A DNA stretch of 64,000 nt from Ulvibacterium sp. (GCF_028285715.1 NZ_JANQOO010000020.1:310001-374000); one strand, 5' to 3'. Positions 1-9,736 are shown, counted from the first letter of the stretch. Notes: generated from the sequence alone by a model not told the origin. A program made the numbers and translations.

Positions 1-1
1 A

Positions 2-1690
2 ATGACTATTGCCTGTGGTGTGGACCACGAGATTCAAACTAAAAACAGCTATTCGTACAAAAGTGAATGTTACGAAGATTCGGCAAAAATCGTCTATACG
101 GTGCATGCACAAGCACAAGAGTCATTCCGCCTAATTAAGTATATGGTGTACCATTCCTCGCGAAGTTCACCGGTTACCGAGCTCTGTGGGCGCTCCGAAC
201 GTACCTTGGACTCCCTAATGCAGGAAGGGTTTGATAAATTAATCCAGGGGCAACAACACTTTATGGATGGCTTTTGGTCGCGTTGCGACCTTAAGGCGAA
301 CATGTATAATGACAAGCGGACACAACAATGCCTCCGCTTTAATCTCTTTCATATCCTCCAGGCTTCTGCACGTGTGGAAGGTACTGGGATTGGGGCCCGG
401 GGGCTTACCGGAGAGGCCTATGAAGGGCATTATTTCTGGGATACGGAAATTTACCTCATGCCCTTTTTGATATATACCTCCCCCAAAGTCGCAAAGAATC
501 TGCTGCGTTTTCGGTACAGCCTCCTTGATAAGGCGAGAAAGCGTGCCAGGGAATTAAACCAGAAAGGCGCACTCTTTCCGTGGAGAACGATTACCGGAGA
601 TGAGGCCTCGGCCTTTTTTGCGGCAGGAACGGCGCAATACCATATCAATGCCGATATTATATATGCCTTGAGGAAATATGTTGAAGTTACGGGTGATGAG
701 GAATTTCTTTTTGAATATGGTGCGGAAATGTTGATCGAGACAGCGCGCCTATGGGCCGATTTGGGTTTTTATTCCCAAAATGGCAAGGATGAGTTTCATA
801 TCCATGGGGTTACGGGGCCCGATGAGTATACCGCCATCGTAAATAACAATGCCTTTACAAATATGATGGCTCGCGAGAATTTGCGATACGCCGTGGAGAG
901 CTTGAAACTGCTGCAAGGAAAGCGCCCGGAGCGTTTTGAGGCCCTGGCCCAAGAAACCGGACTAGCAAATGCCGAAATCGATGAATGGGAAAAAATTGCA
1001 GAAAAAATGTATATCCCTTATGACATGGAAAAAGGGATACATCCCCAAGACGACGAATTTCTTAAAAAGGAGATATGGGACTTTGAAAACACGCCCACAT
1101 CGCATTATCCCCTGTTGCTCCATTACCACCCTTTGGTCATATACCGGTTCCAGGTGATTAAACAGGCGGATGTGGTAATGGGTATGTTTCTTCTGGGGCA
1201 CGAATTTTCCCAAGCACAGAAAAAACGGAATTTTGATTACTATGACCCCTTGACCACTGGGGATTCCTCCCTATCTTCTTGTGTCTACAGTATCCTGGCA
1301 TTTGAGCTGGGTTATTTGGACCGGGCTATGGAACTCATAAAATATGCCGCGTGGATGGACCTGGCGGATGTGGGAGGCAATGTCAAGGACGGGGCACATA
1401 TTGCATCTATGGGCGGTACTTGGATGGCAATCGTGTACGGTTTGGCCGGTTTGCGGGATTATGGCGGAAAGATATCCTTCAATCCCAAGTTGCCTCCAAA
1501 AGCCCAAGAGGTTCGTTTTCCACTAACGATCCGAGGACAAATGCTTGAACTAATACTCCAGAAGGATGCGGTAACGTATTTACTCAAAAAAGGAGACGAC
1601 CTCACCATCTATCATACTGGGGAGGCGGTACATCTAACTAAAAAGCACCCTTCCAAGACCAAATCCCTGATCGCAAATGCATCCGAATAA
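2..1690 (+). CDS. Glycoside hydrolase family 65 phosphorylase (maltose/trehalose/kojibiose-phosphorylase type), 5' end cut by window
   Basis: The reading frame is open from the left edge, so the true start lies outside the window. The 562 visible residues compare with about 750-780 in the family, so roughly 200 N-terminal residues (the beta-sandwich domain) are missing. The visible part is the (alpha/alpha)6 catalytic barrel followed by a short C-terminal beta domain. The hallmark motif VTGPDEY is present; its Glu (residue 275 of the visible frame) aligns with the general acid of inverting GH65 phosphorylases. Family members split an alpha-linked glucose disaccharide with phosphate to give beta-glucose-1-phosphate and glucose, normally in the cytoplasm. 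The exact substrate cannot be told. The next gene is convergent and unrelated, so the operon partners (often beta-phosphoglucomutase and Sus-like genes) would lie to the left, unseen. Confidence 0.9.
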   Translation: MTIACGVDHEIQTKNSYSYKSECYEDSAKIVYTVHAQAQESFRLIKYMVYHSSRSSPVTELCGRSERTLDSLMQEGFDKLIQGQQHFMDGFWSRCDLKANMYNDKRTQQCLRFNLFHILQASARVEGTGIGARGLTGEAYEGHYFWDTEIYLMPFLIYTSPKVAKNLLRFRYSLLDKARKRARELNQKGALFPWRTITGDEASAFFAAGTAQYHINADIIYALRKYVEVTGDEEFLFEYGAEMLIETARLWADLGFYSQNGKDEFHIHGVTGPDEYTAIVNNNAFTNMMARENLRYAVESLKLLQGKRPERFEALAQETGLANAEIDEWEKIAEKMYIPYDMEKGIHPQDDEFLKKEIWDFENTPTSHYPLLLHYHPLVIYRFQVIKQADVVMGMFLLGHEFSQAQKKRNFDYYDPLTTGDSSLSSCVYSILAFELGYLDRAMELIKYAAWMDLADVGGNVKDGAHIASMGGTWMAIVYGLAGLRDYGGKISFNPKLPPKAQEVRFPLTIRGQMLELILQKDAVTYLLKKGDDLTIYHTGEAVHLTKKHPSKTKSLIANASE

Positions 1691-1730
1691 TCGAGTGGAG
1701 GTTTAGGGTATTGTTTAATCTTAATTTCGT

Positions 1731-2138
1731 TTAATCAGCTGTGGCATCCTGGCATAACTCCACCAAAACCCCATTGGAGGTCTTGGGGTGCAAGAATGCC
1801 ACAAGTTTATTATCGGCTCCCTTTTTTGGGGTTTCGTTCAGTACAATAAACCCTTCTTCCTTTAAACGGGCTATCTCGGAAACGATATCATCCACGGCAA
1901 AGGCAATGTGATGTATGCCTTCCCCCTTTTTTTCAATGAATTTGGTAATGGGACTGTTTTCGTTGGTTCCCTCCAACAGTTCAATTTTATTGGGGCCCGA
2001 TTCAAAAAAAGAGGTACGTACGCCCTCCGAGGCCACTTCTTCCAGCTTATAGGCCGGTTTGCCAAAAAGTTTCTTGAAAAGTTCGTTGGAGTGGTTCAAA
2101 TCCTTTACCGCAATACCAATATGTTCTATTTTGTCCAT
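1731..2138 (-). CDS. mce: Methylmalonyl-CoA epimerase
   Basis: A 135-residue vicinal-oxygen-chelate (glyoxalase fold) protein with two beta-alpha-beta-beta-beta halves. It interconverts (R)- and (S)-methylmalonyl-CoA in the propionate/succinate route, in the cytoplasm. The start MDKIEHIGIAV matches the family N-terminus; an in-frame extension up to 2210 is not family-like and I excluded it. Candidate metal ligands are His6, His76 or His77 (GIHHIAF) and Glu127 (VLVELC). Length is normal for the family. It is transcribed divergently from rbfA, with a promoter-like TAATTTTG 46 bases upstream. No mutase genes are in the window. Identification is firm at family level; other VOC enzymes are a minor alternative. 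Confidence 0.88.
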   Translation of the reverse strand: MDKIEHIGIAVKDLNHSNELFKKLFGKPAYKLEEVASEGVRTSFFESGPNKIELLEGTNENSPITKFIEKKGEGIHHIAFAVDDIVSEIARLKEEGFIVLNETPKKGADNKLVAFLHPKTSNGVLVELCQDATAD

Positions 2139-2183
2139 CATGACACAAATGATTTTGTTAACCCATTTTTTTACTCTAGAGGC

Positions 2184-2191
2184 CAAAATTA
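2184..2191 (-). promoter_or_regulatory. Bacteroidota -7 promoter element (TAATTTTG) for the epimerase gene
   Basis: Read on the minus strand this is an exact match to TAnnTTTG. A TTTG lies 16 bases further upstream, which is shorter than the usual 19-21 spacing to the -33 element. The predicted transcript would have a leader of about 40 bases. Confidence 0.4.
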
Positions 2192-2236
2192 GGGGTTCTA
2201 AAGGTACCAAATGATGAGGAAAGTCATAAAAGGCCT

Positions 2237-2244
2237 ACTTTTGC
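2237..2244 (+). promoter_or_regulatory. Bacteroidota -7 promoter element (TACTTTTG) for rbfA
   Basis: An exact TAnnTTTG match ending three bases before the rbfA ATG. If used, transcription would begin at or next to the start codon, giving a leaderless or nearly leaderless mRNA. No clear -33 TTTG is visible. Confidence 0.38.
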
Positions 2245-2247
2245 ATC

Positions 2248-2640
2248 ATGGAATCACAGCGTCAGAAAAAAATTGCGGGTATTATCCAAAAGGATATCGC
2301 CGATATCCTGCAACGTGCGGCTATGGATGGCGGATTGAACGGTGTTCTTATTTCGGTAACCAAGGTGTCCGTTACGGTAGATCTTTCCGTGGCCAAGGTG
2401 TATTTGAGCATTTTTCCGAATACGGATTCCGAAGAATTGCTGGAAGGCATCAAATCCAATGAGCCTTTGATCAAACATGAGCTGGCCCAACGTACCCGCC
2501 ATCAGTTACGCAGAATCCCCGAATTATCATTTTTTGTGGACGATTCCCTGGATTATATCGAAAAGATTGACAAATCCCTCAAACATGGCGAAAATCCCAT
2601 AGAAAACAGGGACTTATTGGATAAGCGCAAAAAACTATAG
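2248..2640 (+). CDS. rbfA: 30S ribosome-binding factor A
   Basis: A 130-residue small KH-fold protein. RbfA binds the 5' region of 16S rRNA and helps late maturation of the 30S subunit. The N-terminal helix (MESQRQKKIAGIIQKDIADI) and the later segment with LRRIPELSFFVDDSLDY match RbfA, and the length fits. The stop codon is two bases before the TTG start of the LolC/E-like permease, so the two are probably one transcript, an arrangement common in flavobacteria. An overlapping frame-shifted reading starting at 2211 is a shadow. Confidence 0.93.
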   Translation: MESQRQKKIAGIIQKDIADILQRAAMDGGLNGVLISVTKVSVTVDLSVAKVYLSIFPNTDSEELLEGIKSNEPLIKHELAQRTRHQLRRIPELSFFVDDSLDYIEKIDKSLKHGENPIENRDLLDKRKKL

Positions 2641-2642
2641 GA

Positions 2643-3848
2643 TTGAACTTTCCGCTTTATATCGCCAAACGCTATATCCGTTCAAAAAGTAGCCAAAATG
2701 CCGTGAACATCATCAATTTCATCACCTTCTTGGTTATTGTCATCGGTTCTGCGGCCTTGTTCATTGTGCTTTCCGGTTTTGCCGGCTTAAAAACCTTTAG
2801 CCTCTCCTTTAGCGATACTTTTGATCCGGACCTAAAGGCGGTTCCGGCCTACGGGAAATTCTTTTCAATCTCAACCGAACAGGAAAGGGCCCTAGAAGAA
2901 ATCAACGGAATAGTGGCCTTCTCCAAGGAACTGGAAGAGCAAGTATTGTTGACCCATAAGGAAAAATTCACCACCGCTTCGGTGAAAGGAGTGGATTCCA
3001 ATTATACCAAAGTAACCGATGTGGATAGCACTGTTTATTATGGGAATTGGGCCCTTGACCAACAACGGGGCGTGGCCGGATTAGGAATCGTCAATCAGTT
3101 GGGCGTAACAATCAACCAGTTTCGGAACCCCATGGAAATCATTGCCTTTAAACCTGGAAAGGGGGGTATATCCCAATCGAGACCCGAAAATCTGTACAAT
3201 GCCCTGCCCTTCTTTTTAAGCGGTACGTATAGTGTGGAGGAAAATCTGGACAACACCTATGTCTTTACCGACCTATCCTTGGCACAGGCACTTTTTGAAA
3301 AGGACAGCACACAAATTTCAGGTGTGAATTTTAGAATTGATCCAAAGGTGGATGTTTCTGAAGTACGAAAAAAAATTACTGCGCTTATGGGTCCGGAAAT
3401 TCTTGTCAAGAACCGCCAAGAGCTCCACACCACCTTACACCGTATGCTGAATACCGAAAATTTGGCGACTTACCTCATCTTCACCTTAGTGTTGATCATT
3501 GCACTTTTTAATGTGGTTGGAGCCATTATTATGATGATTTTAGACAAGCAACAGAATTCAAAGACCCTTTTTAGTTTGGGGACCACCCTAAAGGAACTCC
3601 GTCACATCTACTTTGTACAAGGGGTTATCGTTACCACTGCAGGTGGATTGATTGGCGTGCTGCTGGGATCCCTGTTAATTTGGTCCCAGCTCATCTTTGG
3701 ATGGTTAAAAATTACGCCTTCGCTGGCATACCCTGTAGAATACAATATGATGAATGTAGTTGTGGTCCTGGCCACCATAACGGTCTTGGGAATCATCGCC
3801 TCCAAAATTGCCAGTAGCCGGATTACCAAAAAGCTTATCGCGCCTTAG
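2643..3848 (+). CDS. FtsX/LolC-LolE-family ABC transporter permease
   Basis: A 401-residue inner-membrane protein with one N-terminal membrane helix (about residues 20-45), a large periplasmic MacB-PCD-like domain (about 50-260) and three C-terminal helices (about 275-300, 320-345, 370-395) carrying the FtsX domain. This is the layout of the lipoprotein-releasing permeases that hand lipoproteins to the outer-membrane route. The start is TTG, two bases after rbfA. I accept it because the first residues (NFPLYIAKRYIRSKSS) are the conserved flavobacterial N-terminus and no ATG lies nearby. No LolD-type ATPase is in the window. Its 3' end overlaps the convergent dusB by four bases. Confidence 0.88.
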   Translation: MNFPLYIAKRYIRSKSSQNAVNIINFITFLVIVIGSAALFIVLSGFAGLKTFSLSFSDTFDPDLKAVPAYGKFFSISTEQERALEEINGIVAFSKELEEQVLLTHKEKFTTASVKGVDSNYTKVTDVDSTVYYGNWALDQQRGVAGLGIVNQLGVTINQFRNPMEIIAFKPGKGGISQSRPENLYNALPFFLSGTYSVEENLDNTYVFTDLSLAQALFEKDSTQISGVNFRIDPKVDVSEVRKKITALMGPEILVKNRQELHTTLHRMLNTENLATYLIFTLVLIIALFNVVGAIIMMILDKQQNSKTLFSLGTTLKELRHIYFVQGVIVTTAGGLIGVLLGSLLIWSQLIFGWLKITPSLAYPVEYNMMNVVVVLATITVLGIIASKIASSRITKKLIAP

Positions 3849-4840
3849 TGGGCAAATTCAAAGTCGCCAAATTTTTCCAGTACCTCATCGAATGCAGCGA
3901 AGACATCGGCAGAATCATCACTGGTCACCATCTTCATACGATATTCCTTAAAATGGGGAATGCCCCTAAAGTAATTCGTATAGTGGCGTCGGGTCTCAAA
4001 AACGCCCAATTTCTCCCCTTTCCAATCTATGGCCATCTGCAAATGGCGACGGGCCGCATTCACACGCTCTACCATGGTAGGTGGCATGAGGTGCGTTCCC
4101 GTTTTAAAGTAGTGCTTCACTTCCTTAAAAAACCAGGGATAGCCAATACTGGCCCTTCCAATCATAGCCCCGTCCAAACCAAATTCATCCCGCATACGCA
4201 CAGCAGCTTCGGGGGAATCCACATCCCCGTTACCAAAAACAGGAATATACATTCGGGGATTGTTCTTCACTTCGGCGATAGGTCGCCAGTCCGCCTCGCC
4301 CTTGTACATTTGTGCCCTTGTGCGTCCATGAATGGCAATGGCCTTACAGCCCACATCCTGTAAGCGCTCCGCAACTTCAACTATTTTAATAGAGTCGTGG
4401 TCCCAGCCCAGACGGGTCTTTACGGTAACGGGAAGTTTCGTGTGCTGTACCATAGCCTTGGTAAGGGACACCATTTTATCAATATCCTTAAGAATACCTG
4501 CCCCGGCACCTTTGCAGACCACTTTCTTTACGGGACAGCCAAAATTAATGTCGATAATATCCGGACGGGACTGCTCCACAATCTCTACGGAGCGCAGCAT
4601 GGAATCCAGGTTGGCCCCAAAAATCTGGATGCCCACGGGACGTTCCTTCTCGTAAATATCCAACTTCATGACACTTTTGGCGGCATCACGGATCAAGCCC
4701 TCGGAGGAAATGAATTCGGTATACACCACATCGGCTCCCTGTTCCTTACACAGCGCACGAAAAGGCGGGTCGCTCACATCCTCCATGGGAGCAAGCAACA
4801 AGGGAAAGTGCGGCAATTGTATGTCTCCTATTTTGGGCAA
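3845..4840 (-). CDS. dusB: tRNA dihydrouridine synthase, DusB family
   Basis: A 331-residue flavoprotein with an N-terminal FMN-binding TIM barrel and a C-terminal helical domain. It reduces uridine to dihydrouridine in the tRNA D-loop. The segment LLLAPMEDVSDPPFR and the catalytic motif INFGCP, with Cys102 as the expected proton donor, are present, as is the phosphate-binding GxGD-like loop FGNGDV. The start codon appears to be TTG at 4840; the first residues (PKIGDIQLPHFPLLLAPM) align with family N-termini. A perfect TAnnTTTG element lies 20 bases upstream. It is convergent with the permease gene. Confidence 0.92.
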   Translation of the reverse strand: MPKIGDIQLPHFPLLLAPMEDVSDPPFRALCKEQGADVVYTEFISSEGLIRDAAKSVMKLDIYEKERPVGIQIFGANLDSMLRSVEIVEQSRPDIIDINFGCPVKKVVCKGAGAGILKDIDKMVSLTKAMVQHTKLPVTVKTRLGWDHDSIKIVEVAERLQDVGCKAIAIHGRTRAQMYKGEADWRPIAEVKNNPRMYIPVFGNGDVDSPEAAVRMRDEFGLDGAMIGRASIGYPWFFKEVKHYFKTGTHLMPPTMVERVNAARRHLQMAIDWKGEKLGVFETRRHYTNYFRGIPHFKEYRMKMVTSDDSADVFAAFDEVLEKFGDFEFAH

Positions 4841-4859
4841 TTTTCTGGTATTAGATCTG

Positions 4860-4867
4860 CAAAAATA
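4860..4867 (-). promoter_or_regulatory. Bacteroidota -7 promoter element (TATTTTTG) for dusB
   Basis: An exact TAnnTTTG on the minus strand, 20 bases upstream of the dusB TTG start. It supports that start and argues that dusB is transcribed independently of the receptor gene upstream. Confidence 0.42.
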
Positions 4868-4895
4868 CGAAATACCGGGTATACGTTACATATCC

Positions 4896-7307
4896 CTATT
4901 CTGGAGCAAGCCGATCCCGTTCCATTTTATCGATTTCACGTTGGTTGTCCTCCAATCTAAAATTCCCGAAATTAAGGGTAAGTCCCAAGCGGACATATTG
5001 CGTTTCGGGCCTCGCAAAATAGCTATTATCCTGATTAAGATATCTCGAGGTAACCCTGCTGTTGAACTTGTTCAAAATATCATTGAACTGCAAACTAAGC
5101 AACATCCTTTTTTCCCAAAACGATTTTCTAAGCCCCAAGGTAAGGTTGGTACTTTCTTCCTGCACATAGGACCCTTGTAGAAATCCGGACAAGTAGGTGA
5201 ATCCCAATTCTCCCTTAAAGGTTCCATCCTTGGAAAGCGTAAGGTAATTGGTAAGGTCTATATAGATGCCATCAACTTTATTGGTGGCGATCTGATCATC
5301 GCTTTCCAAGGCTATAAAGGTTTCATCTTCATAAAAAATGGAAATATAACTGTACAAATACCACCAATCCAAGACGGATTTGCCGTAATTAAAATCAAAT
5401 CCATAGGAGGTACTTTCCAATACATTTTGCGTTACATCCCGTAAAATCAAGTTGTCATTGTCCTGAAAGCTTAATGTGGAAATATAACGGCCATTGTCAC
5501 GGTAATAAACATCAAAGAAGTATTCACCCTTAAGGGTGTAGTTTACATTAAAATTGTGGCTAAAGCTAGGAATCAGTTCCGGGTTTCCTTCAATAAAATT
5601 GTTTTCGTTGATAAAGTATCTAAAAGGATTCAAATCCTCATATCTTGGCCGGTTTACTTTCCTTGAGTAATCAAAGGCAAAGCTATGGTTGTCATTTGCA
5701 GTGTACAGGACATACAATGAAGGGAAAAGCTCAAAATACTCCAAATCGTTAATTTCGGAAAGCGTTCGGGAAAAGCCGGAACTCTGGGTATGCTCCGCAC
5801 GCAATCCAGATTTTATACTCCATTTTTCCCAGTCCTTGGACAGATCCAAATAGGCGGCATATACGTTTTCATCATAGAGGTAATCATCGGATAGTCCGGG
5901 GTTTGGTATGGGAACGCCGTTGTCTATGTCAAAGTATTCCTGCCCGCTTTGGGAGTCGATAAAGGACCCCTTTATACCTGTCTCCAGATTAACGGTACCC
6001 AAAGTAGAGGTAAGGTCAGCTTGGACTGTATAAATCTTTACCAGCTGTTCGGCCTCGGTAAAAAAGGAGAACCTTCGTATAAACTGTCCTTGGGGATCAA
6101 AATAATCCGATTGCGCATCTTGGGTCCTGTCCAGGCTAAACCGGGTATAATGACCATTCACTTTAAAATTTCCATAGTTTTTAAAGTTATGGGTATAGGT
6201 CAAATCCCCTGAAAAATTGTCTTGGTTTTCCAATAAATCGCTTTGGGTCGTAAAGGTCGAATCCAAAACCCGGGCAGCATTCCGAATTTCAGTACGCTGA
6301 AAATTATCGAAACGCTTATCTGGGGACTTTAAAAAAGATCCGGCAAAGCTTAACTCGTTCTGAGAGTCAAAGCTATAATCTACATTGAGCAAGGCATTAT
6401 GCGTTGTGACCCTATTGGTCCGGTCAAAATCCGTGTCCCATCTGGAAAAAATACCATTGGAGTCAATAAAATTAATTTGATTTTCCAAGCCCTTGAAATC
6501 TTTTCTGGGATTTATGGAATACGAGGTAAATATGTTGAGTTTTTCCGTTTTGTAGAAATGGGATGTGCCCAGGGTATATTTAGGGAAAACCGCTTGTGTA
6601 TAACTGCCATTGATATTTCCCTTATATCCGAGGGATATGTTTTTGCTAGTAACGATATTAATGACCGGTCCGCCTTCAGCATCGTACCTTGCAGGAGGGT
6701 TGTTGATGATTTCAACAGATTTTATGTGCTGCCCGGGATAATTCTCCAATAGGTCTTTTAGTTCATCCGTGCCCAAACGAGACCTTCGGTCATTGATGTA
6801 CACTACAGCTTGCTGATTTCGGACCTGAAGTTCCTCCTGTACCGTAATGACACCGGGAGTGCGTTGTAAGACCTCCCAGGAGCTCCCCTGTGATACCACG
6901 GTATTCTTAACATTGAATACCAAACGATCCGCTTTTCGCTCCAGTACCGGTTGTTTGGAAGTTACGACTACCTCCTGCAAAACTTCAACATTTTGATCAA
7001 TGATCAGGGCCCCGATTTTAATATCCTTCGAGATATCTATTCCTATGGGTCTTGAGACATTTCCGATATAACTTGCCTTTAAAAGATAGGTTCCAGAGGA
7101 TACGTCGTTCAAGATAAATTGGCCTTTCTCATCTGCGGAGGTTCCCTTTAAAATGGTAGAATCCGATGGTTGCAAAAGAAAAACATTGGCGTAGGATACC
7201 ACTTGGCCATTCCCATCCCTAACCGTACCGGAAACGGAATGCTCCTGTGCCAAAAAGGGAACATGGCACAGCAGAAACAATACCAAAAGAAGGGGTGCAC
7301 GTTTCAC
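4896..7307 (-). CDS. TonB-dependent-receptor-like outer membrane beta-barrel protein
   Basis: An 803-residue outer-membrane protein. It has a signal peptide (about 1-20, ending FLAQ), a carboxypeptidase-regulatory-like Ig domain (about 22-105, SGTVRDGNGQVVSYANVFL), a plug domain (about 115-220, with QRTPGVITV and a PPARYDAEGGPVINIVT segment) and a long C-terminal beta-barrel of the OMP_b-brl_3 type. Such proteins import or bind an unknown ligand with TonB energy. There is no SusD partner, no anti-sigma/sigma pair and no adjacent uptake genes, so the ligand cannot be inferred. A 30-residue hydrophilic tail follows the last barrel strand, where most barrels end in an aromatic residue. A TAnnTTTG promoter element is 21 bases upstream. 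Confidence 0.9.
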   Translation of the reverse strand: MKRAPLLLVLFLLCHVPFLAQEHSVSGTVRDGNGQVVSYANVFLLQPSDSTILKGTSADEKGQFILNDVSSGTYLLKASYIGNVSRPIGIDISKDIKIGALIIDQNVEVLQEVVVTSKQPVLERKADRLVFNVKNTVVSQGSSWEVLQRTPGVITVQEELQVRNQQAVVYINDRRSRLGTDELKDLLENYPGQHIKSVEIINNPPARYDAEGGPVINIVTSKNISLGYKGNINGSYTQAVFPKYTLGTSHFYKTEKLNIFTSYSINPRKDFKGLENQINFIDSNGIFSRWDTDFDRTNRVTTHNALLNVDYSFDSQNELSFAGSFLKSPDKRFDNFQRTEIRNAARVLDSTFTTQSDLLENQDNFSGDLTYTHNFKNYGNFKVNGHYTRFSLDRTQDAQSDYFDPQGQFIRRFSFFTEAEQLVKIYTVQADLTSTLGTVNLETGIKGSFIDSQSGQEYFDIDNGVPIPNPGLSDDYLYDENVYAAYLDLSKDWEKWSIKSGLRAEHTQSSGFSRTLSEINDLEYFELFPSLYVLYTANDNHSFAFDYSRKVNRPRYEDLNPFRYFINENNFIEGNPELIPSFSHNFNVNYTLKGEYFFDVYYRDNGRYISTLSFQDNDNLILRDVTQNVLESTSYGFDFNYGKSVLDWWYLYSYISIFYEDETFIALESDDQIATNKVDGIYIDLTNYLTLSKDGTFKGELGFTYLSGFLQGSYVQEESTNLTLGLRKSFWEKRMLLSLQFNDILNKFNSRVTSRYLNQDNSYFARPETQYVRLGLTLNFGNFRLEDNQREIDKMERDRLAPE

Positions 7308-7327
7308 TTAAAGTTTGGGTTGAATAT

Positions 7328-7335
7328 CAAATCTA
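7328..7335 (-). promoter_or_regulatory. Bacteroidota promoter (-7 TAGATTTG) for the outer-membrane receptor
   Basis: An exact TAnnTTTG on the minus strand, 21 bases before the ATG. A TTTTTTG run lies 23 bases further upstream, slightly more than the usual 19-21 base spacing to a -33 element. Confidence 0.45.
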
Positions 7336-7448
7336 CTAAAATATTGTGCGCTACTTCACAAAAAATAGAATCTTTTGTACCCTTTGTAAGCGGTATACGG
7401 CCCTTTGAATTAATGCAGTATGCATGAATTAAGCTGTATAAATTAAGC

Positions 7449-7456
7449 TATATTTG
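7449..7456 (+). promoter_or_regulatory. Bacteroidota -7 promoter element (TATATTTG) for lepA
   Basis: An exact TAnnTTTG match in the region between the divergent receptor and lepA genes. It would give lepA a leader of about 85 bases. No good -33 TTTG is seen at the expected distance. Confidence 0.42.
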
Positions 7457-7543
7457 CAGCTGTTTTGGGCTCGTTTTTTGCCCATATTGGTAAAAAGAGG
7501 AAACGTATCTTTAAAAACCCCGATTGCTCAAGGAATCTTGCAA

Positions 7544-9340
7544 ATGAAGCATATTAGAAACTTCTGTATCATTGCCCATATAGATCATGGTAAAAGTACC
7601 TTGGCGGATAGGTTATTGGACTTCACCGGATCGGTAACCGAACGTGAAAAAAAGGAGCAATTGTTGGATAACATGGATTTGGAGCGCGAACGCGGCATTA
7701 CGATTAAAAGCCATGCCATACAGATGGAATACGGATATGAAGGCGAAAATTATATTTTAAATTTGATCGACACTCCGGGCCATGTGGACTTTTCCTATGA
7801 GGTTTCGCGATCCATCGCGGCCTGTGAAGGGGCGCTATTGGTGGTGGATGCGGCACAGAGCATCCAGGCACAGACCATTAGCAATTTGTATTTGGCCTTG
7901 GAGAACGACCTAGAGATTATTCCGGTTTTGAACAAGGTGGATCTTCCAAGTGCCAATCCGGAGGAAGTAACGGATGATATCGTGGACCTGCTGGGCTGTA
8001 GGGCCGAAGAAGTAATTCCGGCAAGTGCAAAGACCGGAATTGGAATAAAGGACATTTTAGATGCCGTCATTGAGCGCGTTCCTGCCCCTGAAGGTAATCC
8101 TACCGACCCTTTACAAGCCTTGGTTTTTGATTCGGTCTATAATCCCTTTAGAGGGGTAGAGACCTATTTCAGGATTATGAATGGTGAAATCAAAAAAGGA
8201 CAAAAAATAAAGTTTGTTGCCACGGACAAGGACTACTTTGCGGATGAGATAGGCACCCTAAAATTGACCCAACATCCAAAACCGATCATTAAGACAGGAG
8301 ATGTAGGTTATTTGATTACCGGGATAAAGGATGCCCGTGAGGTAAAGGTGGGGGACACTATAACTGATGCCGCCAACCCTACGAAAAATGCCATTGCCGG
8401 CTTTGAGGATGTAAAGCCCATGGTTTTTGCGGGAATCTATCCTGTGGACACCGAGGATTTTGAGGAATTACGCTCTTCCATGGAAAAATTGCAGTTGAAC
8501 GATGCCTCCCTGGTCTTTACCCCGGAGAGCAGCGCGGCTCTGGGATTCGGTTTCCGCTGTGGATTTTTGGGTATGCTTCATATGGAAATTATCCAGGAGC
8601 GTCTGGAACGTGAGTTTGATATGACAGTCATTACGACGGTCCCGAACGTAAGCTATTATGCCTTTACGACAAAGGATAGGGAAACCCCGATTATCGTAAA
8701 CAATCCCTCGGATTTACCTGATCCCTCTACCTTGGACCGAGTTGAGGAGCCTTACATTAAGGCCACAATAATTACCAAATCCGATTTTGTGGGCAACGTT
8801 ATGAGCCTATGTATCGAAAAGAGGGGACAGATTACCAATCAGACCTATTTGACCACGGAACGTGTGGAATTAACCTTTGACATGCCCTTGGCCGAAATTG
8901 TTTTTGATTTTTACGATCGCCTAAAAACCGTTTCCAAAGGGTACGCCTCATTTGACTACGCGCCCATAGGAATGCGGGTCTCCAAATTGGTGCGTGTGGA
9001 TATTCTTTTGAATGCCCAGCCTGTGGATGCCCTATCCGCATTGATCCATTTTGACAATGCACAGCACATCGGGAAAAAAATGTGCGAAAAATTAAAGGAG
9101 CTTATCCCGAGACAACAATTCGATATTCCGATACAGGCGGCCATTGGATCAAAGATCATTTCACGCGAGACCGTTAAGGCACTGCGAAAGGACGTAACCG
9201 CCAAATGCTACGGCGGGGACATTTCCCGTAAACGAAAACTATTGGAAAAACAGAAAAAAGGGAAAAAGCGTATGAGACAGGTAGGCAATGTTGAAATTCC
9301 CCAGCAAGCATTTATGGCCGTATTGAAGCTTAACGATTAG
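7544..9340 (+). CDS. lepA: Elongation factor 4 (ribosome back-translocating GTPase LepA)
   Basis: A 598-residue translational GTPase, the standard LepA length. It acts on stalled or mistranslocated ribosomes. The GTP-binding motifs are clear: AHIDHGKST (residues 11-19), DTPGH (76-80) and NKVD (130-133). They are followed by EF-Tu-like domain 2, EF-G-like domains III and V, and the LepA-specific C-terminal domain ending in a lysine-rich tail ([18 protein letters not shown]). I chose ATG 7544 ([19 protein letters not shown]), which matches family N-termini; a longer frame from 7454 has no family support. It stands alone in its transcription unit. Confidence 0.96.
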   Translation: MKHIRNFCIIAHIDHGKSTLADRLLDFTGSVTEREKKEQLLDNMDLERERGITIKSHAIQMEYGYEGENYILNLIDTPGHVDFSYEVSRSIAACEGALLVVDAAQSIQAQTISNLYLALENDLEIIPVLNKVDLPSANPEEVTDDIVDLLGCRAEEVIPASAKTGIGIKDILDAVIERVPAPEGNPTDPLQALVFDSVYNPFRGVETYFRIMNGEIKKGQKIKFVATDKDYFADEIGTLKLTQHPKPIIKTGDVGYLITGIKDAREVKVGDTITDAANPTKNAIAGFEDVKPMVFAGIYPVDTEDFEELRSSMEKLQLNDASLVFTPESSAALGFGFRCGFLGMLHMEIIQERLEREFDMTVITTVPNVSYYAFTTKDRETPIIVNNPSDLPDPSTLDRVEEPYIKATIITKSDFVGNVMSLCIEKRGQITNQTYLTTERVELTFDMPLAEIVFDFYDRLKTVSKGYASFDYAPIGMRVSKLVRVDILLNAQPVDALSALIHFDNAQHIGKKMCEKLKELIPRQQFDIPIQAAIGSKIISRETVKALRKDVTAKCYGGDISRKRKLLEKQKKGKKRMRQVGNVEIPQQAFMAVLKLND

Positions 9341-9476
9341 CCCATTTCCTTCAACTGTCGGCTTCTCGATTTGCAACAGCTTCGATGCCTTTGTCAACAT
9401 TTAACATGGTAAATCGCAATTTTTGCCGGGAATTCCTGTTTTGAATGAAGAAAATCTAAACCCATGTTCCCCAATC

Positions 9477-9710
9477 ATGACCACGTATATCGCACAATTT
9501 ACAGCAAGGCACCGCCTTATTCAAATTGAACAAAACTCCATATTTACCTGGCGCCAGGAAGGTGGTGAAATAGACGAATCCTTGTTGGAGGACAAAATAA
9601 AGCGGGAATCCTCGATACATTTTTATCGCATGGTTGCCGGAGGTAATTACGAAATTCTCCCTGAGGACATTTCGATTACCACTTGGAAAGTCCAGCCTTT
9701 CTCCGGATAA
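9477..9710 (+). CDS. Hypothetical protein, 77 residues
   Basis: A small, mostly polar protein with no signal peptide, membrane helix or cysteine motif. I do not recognise the family. I prefer ATG 9477 (MTTYIAQFTARHRLI); a TTG at 9423 would add 18 residues of uncertain value. Its composition looks like a real coding frame (balanced charged residues, a single W-rich segment TWRQEGGEI). The next gene starts about 26 bases after its stop, so they may be co-transcribed. It could be a small flavobacterial conserved protein or a lineage-specific one. Confidence 0.5.
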   Translation: MTTYIAQFTARHRLIQIEQNSIFTWRQEGGEIDESLLEDKIKRESSIHFYRMVAGGNYEILPEDISITTWKVQPFSG

Positions 9711-9736
9711 TAAAGCCGTTGTTTTTTCATAACTTC

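Noticed and set aside
4397-4960. Plus-strand open frame of 187 codons opposite dusB
   Set aside because: Lies across dusB and the start of the next gene; shadow.
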